In this document: positions 22,467 through 30,965 of the stretch, one piece after another
Layout of the letters: each line of letters starts with the position of its first letter
Position numbering within the stretch: position 1 is the first letter of the stretch
NCBI GenBank assembly: GCA_036522155.1
Contig: DATDGI010000105.1
Coordinates: 1-34,377 of the forward strand
DNA from: UBA9676 sp036522155
GTDB taxonomy: Bacteria > Actinomycetota > Actinomycetes > Streptosporangiales > Streptosporangiaceae
Length of the DNA: 34,377 nt
Direction of reading: 5' to 3'
Program-made: the position numbers and the translations under genes
The notes under the pieces: generated by a model
What the model saw: only the letters and a program-made list of their open reading frames with translations
Database searches by the model: none
What the model was told of the DNA's origin: nothing

Positions 22467-23336
22467 CTACGCCGGTCCGGCCGCATCCGGCCCGTCGGCT
22501 GGTACCGGCGGGGGCCCGGCCCCCGGGGAGCCGTTGCGGCCGCGCAGCAGGTAGGCCGAGTGCAGCAGTTCCGGGTTGGCCCGCAGTTCACCGGCCAGCC
22601 CGGAGAACCGCAGCCGTCCGCCCTCCATGACGTAGACGTGGTGGGCCAGGCCCAGCGCGACGGCGGCGAACTGCTCGATCAGCAGGACCCCGATGCCGGA
22701 TTCGGCGACCGAACGGATACGGGGCACCAGCCGGTTGATGACCACCGGGGCCAGCCCCAGCGAGAGCTCGTCGATCACCAGGTAGCGGGGCCGGGACACC
22801 AGCGCCTGGGCCAGCACCAGCATCTGCTGCTCGCCGCCGGACAGCGTCCGGCCCGGGGCGGACAGCCGCCGCCCGAGTTCGGGGAACAGCTCCAGCGCCC
22901 ACTCCCGCCCGCTCCTGGCCTGCTCCTTGGCCAGGGCGTAGGTGGCGACCCGGAGGTTGTCCTCGACCGTCAGGTCGGTGAGCAGCCGACGGCCCTCCGG
23001 GACGATCGCGATCCCGGCCTGCCTGATCCGCTCCGGCCGGCGGCCGGCCAGATCGGCCCCGGCCAGCAGCACCGACCCGGCCCGCGGCCGGATCACCCCG
23101 CCGACCGCCAGCACCAGGCTCGACTTGCCCGCCCCGTTCGGGCCGAGCAGGGCGGTCACCTCGCCGGCCGGTATCTCCAGCGTGACGTCCCGCACCACCG
23201 GCCGCCCGCCGCGCTCCACCGTCAGTTCACGCAGGCTGAGCCCGCCGTCCGGCTGGCCCCCGGCGGCCGGTACCGGGCCGGCCGGTGACCCGGCGGGCTG
23301 GGGTGGCTCGGCGGCGGCGTCCGGGGTCTGGCTCAC
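22467..23336 (-). CDS. livF: Branched-chain amino acid-type ABC transporter ATPase
   Basis: LivF-type ATPase of 289 residues. Walker A GPNGAGKSS (about residue 68), signature LSGGEQQM and Walker B YLVIDELSLGLAP are present. N- and C-terminal extensions (about 30 residues each) are Pro/Ala-rich. GTG 23336 overlaps the livG stop (GTGA). It is the last gene of the five-gene importer operon. It powers import with LivG on the cytoplasmic side of LivHM. Confidence 0.9.
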   Translation of the reverse strand: MSQTPDAAAEPPQPAGSPAGPVPAAGGQPDGGLSLRELTVERGGRPVVRDVTLEIPAGEVTALLGPNGAGKSSLVLAVGGVIRPRAGSVLLAGADLAGRRPERIRQAGIAIVPEGRRLLTDLTVEDNLRVATYALAKEQARSGREWALELFPELGRRLSAPGRTLSGGEQQMLVLAQALVSRPRYLVIDELSLGLAPVVINRLVPRIRSVAESGIGVLLIEQFAAVALGLAHHVYVMEGGRLRFSGLAGELRANPELLHSAYLLRGRNGSPGAGPPPVPADGPDAAGPA

Positions 23337-24049
23337 AGCACCTCCGCGGTACCCAGATAGGCGCGGGCCACCTGCTCGTCCCTGAGCACCTGCTCGGTCG
23401 GCCCGGCCGCGATCAGCTTGCCGAAGTCGAGCACCGCGGTGGTCGCGCAGCAGGCCGAGACCAGGCTCATGTCGTGGTCGACCAGGATGGTCAGCGCCCC
23501 GGTGTGCTCGGGGATCCGGCGGATCACCTCGCCCAGATGCGCGGTTTCCTCGTCCGGCAGGCCGGCCGCGGGCTCGTCAAGCAGCACCAGTTTCGGCCGG
23601 CCGACCACGGCACGGGCGACTTCCAGCAGCCGTCGCTGCCCCGCGGTGAGCCTGGTCACCCGGGCGGACGGGTCGGCCCGCAGTCCCACGAACGAAAGCG
23701 CCGCCAGCACGTCCTGCCGGCGGGCAGCGCCGTTAAGCCGCGAATGCTCGTGGATCATCGCGACGTTGTCGAAGACCGACAGCTCCTCGATGGCCTGCTC
23801 GGTCTGGAAGGTGCGGCGCACCCCCCAGCGGGCGCGCCGGAAGTGGGCCATCGCCAGCAGATCCTCGCCGAACGCCCGGACCGTGCCGCTGGCCGGGCGG
23901 ACGAAACCGCTCAGCACGTTGAAGAACGTGGTCTTGCCCGCGCCGTTCGGCCCGATCAGACCGCAGGTGCCGGACTCGAAGGTCACGCTCATGCCATCCA
24001 GCGAGGTGACCCCGCCGAAGCGGACGGTCAGGCCGGTGACCTCGATCAT
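23333..24049 (-). CDS. livG: Branched-chain amino acid-type ABC transporter ATPase
   Basis: LivG-type ATPase of 238 residues with Walker A GPNGAGKTT, Walker B LVLLDEPAAGL and the H-loop region ILVDHDM. The signature region reads LTAGQRRLLEVA instead of the usual LSGGQ-like form, which is common in LivG proteins. ATG 24049 overlaps the livM stop (ATGA). It pairs with LivF. Confidence 0.9.
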   Translation of the reverse strand: MIEVTGLTVRFGGVTSLDGMSVTFESGTCGLIGPNGAGKTTFFNVLSGFVRPASGTVRAFGEDLLAMAHFRRARWGVRRTFQTEQAIEELSVFDNVAMIHEHSRLNGAARRQDVLAALSFVGLRADPSARVTRLTAGQRRLLEVARAVVGRPKLVLLDEPAAGLPDEETAHLGEVIRRIPEHTGALTILVDHDMSLVSACCATTAVLDFGKLIAAGPTEQVLRDEQVARAYLGTAEVL

Positions 24050-25134
24050 GACGGCCCCCCGGACGGCTCCCCCGCGGGCGTGCGGCGGCGCGCCAGGTGC
24101 AGCAGCAGGCGGCCGAGCCGGCCCAGATCCTTGGGCACCTGGTCGGCCAGCCCGGCCGGCGCGGTGGTCAGCACCTGCAGCACACCGATGCCGAACAGGA
24201 TGGTCAGCCAGTCGGCCGACACCCCCCAGTTGTTAAGCAGGGCGGGCAGCAACTGCAGCAGCAGGGCGGCCACCACCGCGCCCCACAGGCGGTAGGCCCC
24301 GCCCATCAGCACCACGGCCAGCAGCGTGATCGAATCCTGGGTCGGGAAGTCGATCGAGTACAGGTAGTGGACGGCGCCGGCCAGCACCCCGCCGGCGACC
24401 CCGGTGATGAACGAGGCCAGCGCGAACGCCCACAGCTTGTACAGCGTCGTGTTGACCCCGGCCGCCAGCGCGGCCGGCTCGCTCTGCCTGATCGCCGCCC
24501 AGGCCCGCCCTGGCCGGGACCGGATGTGCACCAGCACCAGCAGGAACATGACGGCCGCGACCACCACCGAGTAGCGGAAGTAGGCGGGGTCGCTGGCCGC
24601 GATGCTGGGCCGCCGGATCGGCGGGATGTGCACGGTCGAGCCGTTATAGCCGAGGAACCCGTGGCCGCCGTTGGGGAAGTTGGTCGTCTCCAGCACCACG
24701 GTGATGCCGCCCGCCAGCATCAGCGTGATCAGCGCCAGGTACAGGCCCCGCAGCCGGACGGCGGGCAGCCCGATCAGGGTGCCAAGCACCATCGTGATCA
24801 CGCCCGAGACCAGCAGCACCACGGGGTAGGGCAGGGCGGTGGCGAACAGCAGCCGCGCGGCCACCCAGGCGCCGAACGCCAGCACCGCGACCTGGCCGAG
24901 CGAGACCAGGCCGACCCGGCCGACCAGCACCCCGAGCCCCAGCGCGACCATGGCGTACACGGCCACCTGGGTCATCGCATCGATGTAGTAGAGGCTGAGC
25001 AGCTGCGGCAGCGCCAGCAGCACGAACAGCACCAGCACCGTGTTGATCACGATCCGGGTCAGCGTCCTGGCGTCCGGCCGGCGCAGCGGCCGGTCCTGCC
25101 GCGTGCTGGCCGGCAGCTGCTTGGTGGCCGCCAC
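24046..25134 (-). CDS. livM: Branched-chain amino acid-type ABC transporter permease LivM
   Basis: This permease of 362 residues has about eight to ten hydrophobic segments, beginning near residue 29 (IVINTVLVLFVLLALPQLL). The LivM landmarks GLGVLVGRVGLVSLGQVAVLAFGAW and the cytoplasmic EAA-like loop (SRPGRAWAAIRQSEPAALAAGVN) are visible. GTG 25134 is chosen as start, five bases after livH; it gives a short basic N-terminus before the first helix. The frame is open upstream, but that part is antisense-like shadow inside livH. It forms the channel with LivH. Confidence 0.85.
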   Translation of the reverse strand: MAATKQLPASTRQDRPLRRPDARTLTRIVINTVLVLFVLLALPQLLSLYYIDAMTQVAVYAMVALGLGVLVGRVGLVSLGQVAVLAFGAWVAARLLFATALPYPVVLLVSGVITMVLGTLIGLPAVRLRGLYLALITLMLAGGITVVLETTNFPNGGHGFLGYNGSTVHIPPIRRPSIAASDPAYFRYSVVVAAVMFLLVLVHIRSRPGRAWAAIRQSEPAALAAGVNTTLYKLWAFALASFITGVAGGVLAGAVHYLYSIDFPTQDSITLLAVVLMGGAYRLWGAVVAALLLQLLPALLNNWGVSADWLTILFGIGVLQVLTTAPAGLADQVPKDLGRLGRLLLHLARRRTPAGEPSGGPS

Positions 25135-25139
25135 CCGGG

Positions 25140-26033
25140 TCAGCCCTCCTCGCGCGACCGGGCCAGCAGGCGGCGCCGGGACAGCACCAGCAGCGCGATC
25201 GTGGCCAGCACGAACGGGGTCATGTCGCGGTAGTTGCTGAGCGCGGCGATCGGGGTCAGCAGGTCGTGGATGAGCCCGATCGCGATCGCGGCCACGAACG
25301 TGAGCGGGATCGAGCGGAGCCGGGCGATCAGCGCGGCCGCCAGTGACGAGATCACCAGGAAGGTCAGCGTGGTCGCGTCCAGCGCGACCAGGTCGGCCAG
25401 CAGCAGCCCGGCGATCCCGCCGAGCAGCCCGCAGCCGAGCCAGGCCGCCGCCTCCACCCGCCGCACCGGCACCCCGAGCGTGGCGGTGATCTCCCGGTCG
25501 TTGGCCATCGCGCGCATCGCCGTCCCGAGCTTGGTGTAGCGCAGGAACGCCGCCGTCACCACGGTGATCACGACGCCGGCGGCGAGCCCGATCACCTGCG
25601 TCCAGGTGACCTGGACCTGCCCGATGGTGAACCCGCCGTTGTCGGTCGGCAGCGTGATCGATCGGGATTCGCCGCCGCTGCTGGTCCACAGCAGGTCCAT
25701 GACCCCGAACAGGATCAGCGTCAGCCCGAGCGTCGCCACCGCCTTGACCAGCGGTTCACGCCCGGCCAGGGCGGAGCCGAACACCATCCCGTAACCGAGC
25801 GTGACCGCGCCGGCGAACAGCACGCAGACCAGCCAGCCCAGCCAGTCCGGTGCGTGGGCGTTGATCACCGACCAGGCGATGAGCGCACCCATCGCACCGA
25901 CCGCGCCGAACGCCAGGTAGACCACCCCGGTGGCCCGGTAAAGGACGACCAGCCCCACCCCCGAAAGGGCATACACCCCTCCGAGGGCGAGGCCGCTCAC
26001 GATGAACGGCTGGAAATCCAGCCAGCTTGGCAT
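25140..26033 (-). CDS. livH: Branched-chain amino acid-type ABC transporter permease LivH
   Basis: LivH-like permease of 297 residues with about eight hydrophobic segments. The N-terminal FIVSGLALGGVYALSGVGLVVLYRATG and the loop RYTKLGTAMRAMANDREITATLGV are typical of the family. ATG 26033 has no clear ribosome site; a GAAGGAGAAG stretch lies about 37 bases upstream, between livK and livH. It is the second gene of the operon. Confidence 0.9.
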   Translation of the reverse strand: MPSWLDFQPFIVSGLALGGVYALSGVGLVVLYRATGVVYLAFGAVGAMGALIAWSVINAHAPDWLGWLVCVLFAGAVTLGYGMVFGSALAGREPLVKAVATLGLTLILFGVMDLLWTSSGGESRSITLPTDNGGFTIGQVQVTWTQVIGLAAGVVITVVTAAFLRYTKLGTAMRAMANDREITATLGVPVRRVEAAAWLGCGLLGGIAGLLLADLVALDATTLTFLVISSLAAALIARLRSIPLTFVAAIAIGLIHDLLTPIAALSNYRDMTPFVLATIALLVLSRRRLLARSREEG

Positions 26034-26082
26034 CGTCGCTAGGCCGCGGGTTGGCTGGTCGTCGTCTTCTCCTTCGCCTGCG

Positions 26083-27432
26083 TCACGGCGCGGAGGGCGC
26101 GGTGCCCGCGACCTTGCGGTAGGCCGCGATCTGCGGGTCCACCGACGAGATCTGGGTGCAGCCCTGGGCTATGACCATCTTGCCGTTGTCCGGCGTGACG
26201 GTGTAGTCCTCGTTGTTCGGAATGTGCATCGGGTAGCTGCCGTACGACCACAGCTGGCACAGCTGCCCGGTGTTGAAGCCGGACACCGCCTTGATGGCCG
26301 CGTTCACACTCGCCACCGTGTAGGCGCCCTTCACCGACTCCAGCGCGTGGACCAGGATCTCGGCCTCGGCGAAGCCCATCTGGCTGAAGCTGCCGATGCC
26401 GCCGGAGACGGACTTCCCGTACTGGGCCAGGATCGCCTTGTACAGGCCCATGGCCGGGGTATTGGTGACGTCGGGCGGGGTCAGCTCGGCGTTCACGAAC
26501 AGCTTGTTGTTCCACTTGGGGCCGAGCGCCTGGGCCAGGAAGTCGGTGTTGCAGGGCGTCGAGCAGCCCCACAGCTTGACCCGGTTCTCCAGCCCGAGCT
26601 TCTGCGCGGCCTGCAGGATGACCAGCGCCTCCGGCGGGGTGAAGTTGAGCACCACGGCGCCGTTCGGGCCCGCGTCGTCAACCTCCTTGATGGCCACCGA
26701 GTTGGCGTCCGAGATCGGCACGTTCTCGGTCAGCTGCACGATCGGGGTGTGCGCAGCCGCCGCCAGCGCCGCCGGGCCGGCCGCGATGTAGCCGGTGCCG
26801 GGCACGTTGGACTGGTCGAACACGATCTTCGACACGTGCTGGGAAAGCGCGTACTGCACCGCCCCGTCAGAGCTGTAGCGCGGCCCCATGTTGACGGCGG
26901 CGCTGTTCGAGGTCGAATAGCATTCCGGCGCGATCCCCGAGTCGACGATGAAATAGCCGAGCTTCTCCCAGTAGGCGTGGTCGATCGTGCACTCGAGGAT
27001 GGACGTGTTGCCGACGATCCCGACCACGTGGTCGGTCTGCACGAGCTGCTTGGCGTCGGCCGCGATCTGGGCCGGGTTGGTCTGCTCGGTCTCGATGTAC
27101 AGCTTGATCGGGTGGCCGTTAATGCCGCCGTTGGCGTTGACGCAGGCGAAATAGGCAGCGGCCATGTTCGGTATGTCGGTGAACGATGTTCCCGGCTGGT
27201 TGGTGGCGATTGCGCCCAGCGGAATCGGCGTGCCGGTCGCCGCCACGCCCGGCTTGGTGCCGCACTGGGACGTGCTCACCGCGGTGCTGCTCGGGGACGC
27301 GGCCGCCGGCGAGCTGGCGGGCGTGCTGGTACTGCTGCTACTGCTGCTGCATCCAGCCACCGCCAGCACCGCGGCTACGGCAACGAAGACGGCGGCTGCT
27401 CGCGCACCTGGCGCGTGCTCTCGGATCCTCAC
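26083..27432 (-). CDS. ABC transporter substrate-binding lipoprotein (branched-chain amino acid type)
   Basis: This 449-residue protein starts with a signal peptide and lipobox (VLAVAGC, lipidated Cys near residue 28). A Ser/Thr/Ala-rich linker follows, coded by repeated AGC/AGT triplets. The remainder is a type-I periplasmic-binding fold (LivK/Leu-binding type), with ITLGAIATNQPG-like start and NGGINGHPIKL. Eight further Cys residues are spread through the domain, which could form disulfides outside the cell. GTG 27432 has GGAGG ten bases upstream. It heads the livHMGF operon. The ligand is not readable; the family also binds aromatic acids, amides and urea. Confidence 0.88.
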   Translation of the reverse strand: MRIREHAPGARAAAVFVAVAAVLAVAGCSSSSSSTSTPASSPAAASPSSTAVSTSQCGTKPGVAATGTPIPLGAIATNQPGTSFTDIPNMAAAYFACVNANGGINGHPIKLYIETEQTNPAQIAADAKQLVQTDHVVGIVGNTSILECTIDHAYWEKLGYFIVDSGIAPECYSTSNSAAVNMGPRYSSDGAVQYALSQHVSKIVFDQSNVPGTGYIAAGPAALAAAAHTPIVQLTENVPISDANSVAIKEVDDAGPNGAVVLNFTPPEALVILQAAQKLGLENRVKLWGCSTPCNTDFLAQALGPKWNNKLFVNAELTPPDVTNTPAMGLYKAILAQYGKSVSGGIGSFSQMGFAEAEILVHALESVKGAYTVASVNAAIKAVSGFNTGQLCQLWSYGSYPMHIPNNEDYTVTPDNGKMVIAQGCTQISSVDPQIAAYRKVAGTAPSAP

Positions 27433-27734
27433 CTAATCCCCACCTCCTGGTGGTACAGGCGCGAAATCTAGCCCTGAGAAGCGGCGGATACCCGCTTCGC
27501 TCGTCGCTATGGGTTGGCAGCGACGTTTCGATGCCAAACTCCATGACAAAACTGAAGTCAGGCGTGCTTGAATTTGCCTCGGATGCTATGGGTCGGCCGG
27601 CACGGGCGCAAGGGTTCACCGCCACGGTCAGTGGCCAGGCCAAACGATCTTGTGCGGGCGCGCAAATCCGCCCTGGTGCTGCTTGTGAGGCTGCACAATT
27701 GCCGGGACCGGCCACCTGTGCCACCGTCGCCGGT
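27433..27734. promoter_or_regulatory. Divergent livK / acetoacetyl-CoA synthetase intergenic region
   Basis: The 302 bases hold no gene. On the minus strand TAGATT (27470-27465) is a possible -10 for livK. Just upstream GAAGCGG (27478-27484) and CCGCTTC (27492-27498) form a perfect 7-bp inverted repeat with a 7-base spacer, placed like an operator. A 13-base motif occurs twice with one mismatch, GCTATGGGTTGGC (27506-27518) and GCTATGGGTCGGC (27585-27597). No -35 consensus was found for either side. Confidence 0.4.
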
Positions 27735-29738
27735 GTGGACCCCGACGTATCCGAGGGCGATCTGCTGTGGACACCGAGCCCCGCCAAGGTGGCCGGGGCG
27801 AACCTGACGGCGTTCACCGCCAGGCTGGCGGCCGAGCGCGGCCTGCGTTTTGCGGATTACGACGCCCTCTGGCGCTGGTCGGTCACCGACCTGGTGGGCT
27901 TCTGGCAGACCGTCTGGGACCACTTCGGCGTGCTGGCCTCCGCGCCGCCCACCGCCACCCTGGGCGGCCGGGCCATGCCGGGCGCCCAGTGGTTCCCCGG
28001 GGCCCGGCTGAACTATGCCGAGAACGTGCTGCGCCGCGAGCGCCCCGGCACCGACGCGCTGTTCTACCGCGGCGAGACCATCCCGCTGACCCCGCTGACC
28101 TGGGAGGACCTGGCCGGGCAGGTCCGCGTCCTCGCCACCCGGCTGCGCGAACTCGGGCTGCAGCCCGGCGACCGGGTCGTCTCGGTGATGCCGAACATCC
28201 CGCAGACGGTGATCGCGATGCTCGCCACCACCAGCATCGGCGCGATCTGGGCGGCCTGCTCCCCCGACTTCGGCTGGCGCGGCGTGATCGACCGGTTCTC
28301 GCAGCTGTCCCCGAAGGTGCTGTTCTGCGTGGACGGCTACCGCTACGGCGGCAAGGAGTACGACCGCACCAGCGAGATGACCGAGGTCGCCGCCGGGCTG
28401 GGCAGCCTGGCGCACGTGGTGTGCGTGCCGCAGCTCCGCCCGGCCGGGTCCGGCCCGTTCACCGGCGGCGCGCTGAGCTGGGACGCGCTGCTCGACCACC
28501 CGGGCATCCCGGCCGGTGAGTTCGCCTTCGAGCAGGTCCCGTTCGAGCATCCGCTGTGGATCCTGTTCTCGTCAGGTACCACCGGCCTGCCGAAGCCGAT
28601 CATGCACAGCCACGGCGGGATCCTGATCGAGCAGCTCAAGCTGCAGAGCTTCCACATGGACCTGCGGGCTGGCGACCGGATGTTCTTCTTCACCACGGCC
28701 GGCTGGATGATGTGGAACTTCCTGGTCAGCTCGCTGCTGCTGGGCGTGTGCCCGGTGCTGTTCGACGGCAACCCCGGCTACCCGGAACCGGACGTGCTGT
28801 GGCAGGTGGCGGCGCAGGCCCGGGTGAGCTTCTTCGGGGCCAGCCCGGCCTACGTGGACATCATGAGCCGGGCCGGGGTGGTGCCGCGCGACACGCACGA
28901 GCTGCCGGACCTGGAAGCGATCATGCTGGCCGGGTCGCCGGTGTCGGCCGCGTGCGGCGCCTGGTTCTACCGGAACGTGAAGAGTGACCTGTGGCTGGCC
29001 ACCGGCAGCGGGGGGACCGACGTCTGCACGGGGTTCGTCGGCGGCGTGCCCACGCTGCCGGTCTACGCCGGCGAAATCCAGGCCCGGCACCTCGGCGTGG
29101 CCGCCTACGCGTTCAACGAGCGCGGCGAGCCGGTCACCGACGAGGTCGGCGAGATGGTGATCACCGAGCCGATGCCGTCGATGCCGGTGGGGTTCTGGGG
29201 CGACACCGACGGCTCCCGCTACCGCGACTCCTACTTCGCCGATTTCCCCGGGGTATGGCGCCAGGGCGACTTCTTCCGGCTCAACGCCCGCGGCGGGTGC
29301 TTCGTGCTGGGGCGCTCGGACGCCACGCTCAACCGGCATGGAGTGCGGATCGGCACCTCCGAGATCTACGCGGTCCTGGCCTCGGTGGAGGAGGTCCAGG
29401 ACGCCCTCATCGTGAACCTGGACCTGCCGGGCGGCGGGTTCTTCATGCCGCTGTTCGTGACCATGGCCGGCGGCCGGGTGCTCGACGACACCGTCCGGGC
29501 CAAGATCAGCGACCGGCTGCGGGCCGAGTACACCCCCCGGCACGTGCCCGACAAGATCATCCAGGTGAGAGCCATCCCGGCCACGCTGACCGGCAAGAAG
29601 ATGGAGGTGCCGGTGCGCAAGCTGCTGCTCGGGGTGCCGGTCGAGCAGGCCGCCAACGTCAACGCCATGGCCAACCCGGACTCGCTGGCGGAGTTCGTCA
29701 CCTACGCACGCAGCCAGCAGGACTATTCGCTCGGCTGA
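27735..29738 (+). CDS. aacS: Acetoacetyl-CoA synthetase
   Basis: This 667-residue protein is an acyl-CoA synthetase with the AMP-binding P-loop LFSSGTTGLPKPIMHSHGG (about residue 277). The length and N-terminal region (LLWTPSP, RFADYDALWRWSV, FWQTVWDHFG) fit acetoacetate-CoA ligase. Further family features are YAENVLRR near residue 94 and KLLLGVP near the C-terminus with the Lys in TGKKMEVP. It forms acetoacetyl-CoA from acetoacetate, ATP and CoA. GTG 27735 is the likely start by homology; the frame is open far upstream but that part is not conserved. There is no clear ribosome site. It is divergent from the ABC importer, which may supply a related acid. Confidence 0.88.
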   Translation: MDPDVSEGDLLWTPSPAKVAGANLTAFTARLAAERGLRFADYDALWRWSVTDLVGFWQTVWDHFGVLASAPPTATLGGRAMPGAQWFPGARLNYAENVLRRERPGTDALFYRGETIPLTPLTWEDLAGQVRVLATRLRELGLQPGDRVVSVMPNIPQTVIAMLATTSIGAIWAACSPDFGWRGVIDRFSQLSPKVLFCVDGYRYGGKEYDRTSEMTEVAAGLGSLAHVVCVPQLRPAGSGPFTGGALSWDALLDHPGIPAGEFAFEQVPFEHPLWILFSSGTTGLPKPIMHSHGGILIEQLKLQSFHMDLRAGDRMFFFTTAGWMMWNFLVSSLLLGVCPVLFDGNPGYPEPDVLWQVAAQARVSFFGASPAYVDIMSRAGVVPRDTHELPDLEAIMLAGSPVSAACGAWFYRNVKSDLWLATGSGGTDVCTGFVGGVPTLPVYAGEIQARHLGVAAYAFNERGEPVTDEVGEMVITEPMPSMPVGFWGDTDGSRYRDSYFADFPGVWRQGDFFRLNARGGCFVLGRSDATLNRHGVRIGTSEIYAVLASVEEVQDALIVNLDLPGGGFFMPLFVTMAGGRVLDDTVRAKISDRLRAEYTPRHVPDKIIQVRAIPATLTGKKMEVPVRKLLLGVPVEQAANVNAMANPDSLAEFVTYARSQQDYSLG

Positions 29739-29787
29739 GCGAGCCGGATGGCGAACCGGGGTTCCGGCGGGGGGCGCCTATGGGCTG

Positions 29788-29988
29788 CTAGCCGATCCAC
29801 ACGATGTCGAATATGCGGACGAACTGCGCGTCCTCGTCTACGTAGAACCCCAATAAGCCATTACCCGCGCCGTAGGTGGTCTCGCGGAACCTCGTGTCGT
29901 CGCCAGGCAGGCGGAGGGCGGCGTCCCATGGCCGATCAGCTAGCTCGGCGGCCCGTTCAACCAGCGCATTACGTGCCTCTTCAGGCAA
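29788..29988 (-). pseudogene. RelE/ParE-like toxin fragment, N-terminus missing
   Basis: The frame encodes about 66 residues, from LPEEARNALVERAAEL to a C-terminus with RETTYGAGNGLLGFYVDEDAQFVRIFDIVWIG, which resembles the last part of small RelE/ParE-like proteins of actinomycetes. There is no ATG; a TAA stops the frame nine codons upstream of the TTG at 29988, and the usual first strand is absent. It therefore looks truncated rather than intact. No antitoxin is adjacent; a DUF6247-like gene lies 3 kb away. Confidence 0.4.
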
Positions 29989-30120
29989 TGAGGTTTTCTC
30001 AATGACTTAAGGTGAGCCTCTAATTTCTGAATCGGATGAGGGTAGCGGTCGCTGATGCGGCGGGGGTTGAGCATGACGTGCTGGAAGTGGCATCGCCGGG
30101 GCCTCGGCGTTCGGATCGCC

Positions 30121-30882
30121 TCAGCGGGAAGCTTCGGTGATGAAGGCCTCGATACCGTCGATGATGCGCTGCAGGCCGAACTTGAAGGAGCGGGCTGGGT
30201 CGTGGGCGGCGTCGTACTCGGCGCCTGCGGCGGCACCTACGCGGATTGCTGTCGGGTAGCGGGCCGGGTCGAGGACGGCGTCGAGCAGGGGGCCGTAAGT
30301 TTGCCACCACTGCTGGTCAGAGATGCCGGTGCGGGCCAGGGCTTCGGCTGCCTCGACGGCTCCTCGTGCAGCCCCGCGGACGTAGTCGTCCAGGAGGCTG
30401 ACGATGAGGTCCATGTCGATGTCGGTGAGGCCGAGCCCGTCCACGGCGGCGAGTTCAGCGTCATAGAACGCGGTCATGTGAGGACCCAGGAGCGGTCGGC
30501 TGGCAGCGATCTGCAAGAGCCATGGGTGGGACAGCAGGAGCGCCCAGTGCTGTTCGCCGAGCGCGGCGAGCTCGGCCCGCCACGGCCTGGCGGGGAGGTC
30601 GCGGACTGGGATCTCGGCGTAGGAGCGGTCGGCCATGACGTCAAGCAGTTCGGCTTTGCTAGGCACGTAGCCGTAGAGGGACATGGCAGTGATGCCCAGT
30701 TCATCAGCGAGTCGGCGCATGGACAGCCCGCCAAGCCCATCCCGGTCGGCGATCTGGGTCGCCGTGGTCACGACCTGGTCTCCGCTCAGGCTGGGTTTGG
30801 GTCCCCGGCGGCGACGCTGGACCCCCCACAGCAGGTCGATGGTGCGCTGGGGGTCTCCGCTGCCGCTGTACTCAGTGGACAA
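30121..30882 (-). CDS. TetR-family regulator with TetR-type C-terminal domain
   Basis: This 253-residue protein has the TetR helix-turn-helix (about residues 38-80: TATQIADRDGLGGLSMRRLADELGITAMSLYGYVPSKAELLDVM). A C-terminal ligand-binding domain of the drug-sensing type follows. The start is TTG 30882, with AAGGA 11 bases upstream; other starts are possible. It is divergent from the DrrAB-like exporter, and two palindrome-like sites lie between. It probably represses the exporter until a toxic ligand binds. The base use is less GC-biased than in the genes before it. Confidence 0.88.
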   Translation of the reverse strand: MSTEYSGSGDPQRTIDLLWGVQRRRRGPKPSLSGDQVVTTATQIADRDGLGGLSMRRLADELGITAMSLYGYVPSKAELLDVMADRSYAEIPVRDLPARPWRAELAALGEQHWALLLSHPWLLQIAASRPLLGPHMTAFYDAELAAVDGLGLTDIDMDLIVSLLDDYVRGAARGAVEAAEALARTGISDQQWWQTYGPLLDAVLDPARYPTAIRVGAAAGAEYDAAHDPARSFKFGLQRIIDGIEAFITEASR

Positions 30883-30896
30883 ATCCCGGTCCGTCC

Positions 30897-30925
30897 TTGC
30901 CCTAGAACTCCCTACAGCGTACAGT
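30897..30925 (+). promoter_or_regulatory. Putative promoter of the exporter operon
   Basis: TTGCCC (30897-30902), a 17-base spacer and TACAGT (30920-30925) make a reasonable -35/-10 pair on the plus strand. Transcription would start near 30932, a short leader before the TTG at 30966. The first operator covers the spacer and -10; the second covers the start point. Confidence 0.45.
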
Positions 30926-30954
30926 TCTTAAAACTGCCTACGCCGTAGAGAGTT
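30906..30954. promoter_or_regulatory. Two near-palindromic TetR-type operators
   Basis: Site 1 (30906-30926) is AACTCCCTACAGCGTACAGTT cut to the pattern AACT-n3-CTAC-AGC-GTA-n-AGTT. Site 2 (30932-30954) has the core CTACGCCGTAG and the same AACT/AGTT ends. Each is a near-palindrome, and the two sites are also inverted copies of each other about a centre near 30929. Such paired sites are typical for cooperative binding of TetR-family dimers. The binding protein is inferred to be the TetR at 30121. Confidence 0.6.
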
Positions 30955-30965
30955 GAGGTTCGCTC

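Noticed and set aside
24097..25233. 378-codon plus-strand frame opposite livM
   Set aside because: Antisense to transmembrane segments, giving a Gln/His/Arg-rich product with no homology.
26002..27471. 489-codon plus-strand frame opposite the substrate-binding lipoprotein
   Set aside because: Antisense shadow rich in Arg, Gly and His; the opposite strand has a signal peptide and lipobox.
29748..29764. Terminator hairpin after the acetoacetyl-CoA synthetase (GAACC/GGTTC)
   Set aside because: The full arms leave only a 2-base loop and the realistic stem is 4 bp, too short to call.
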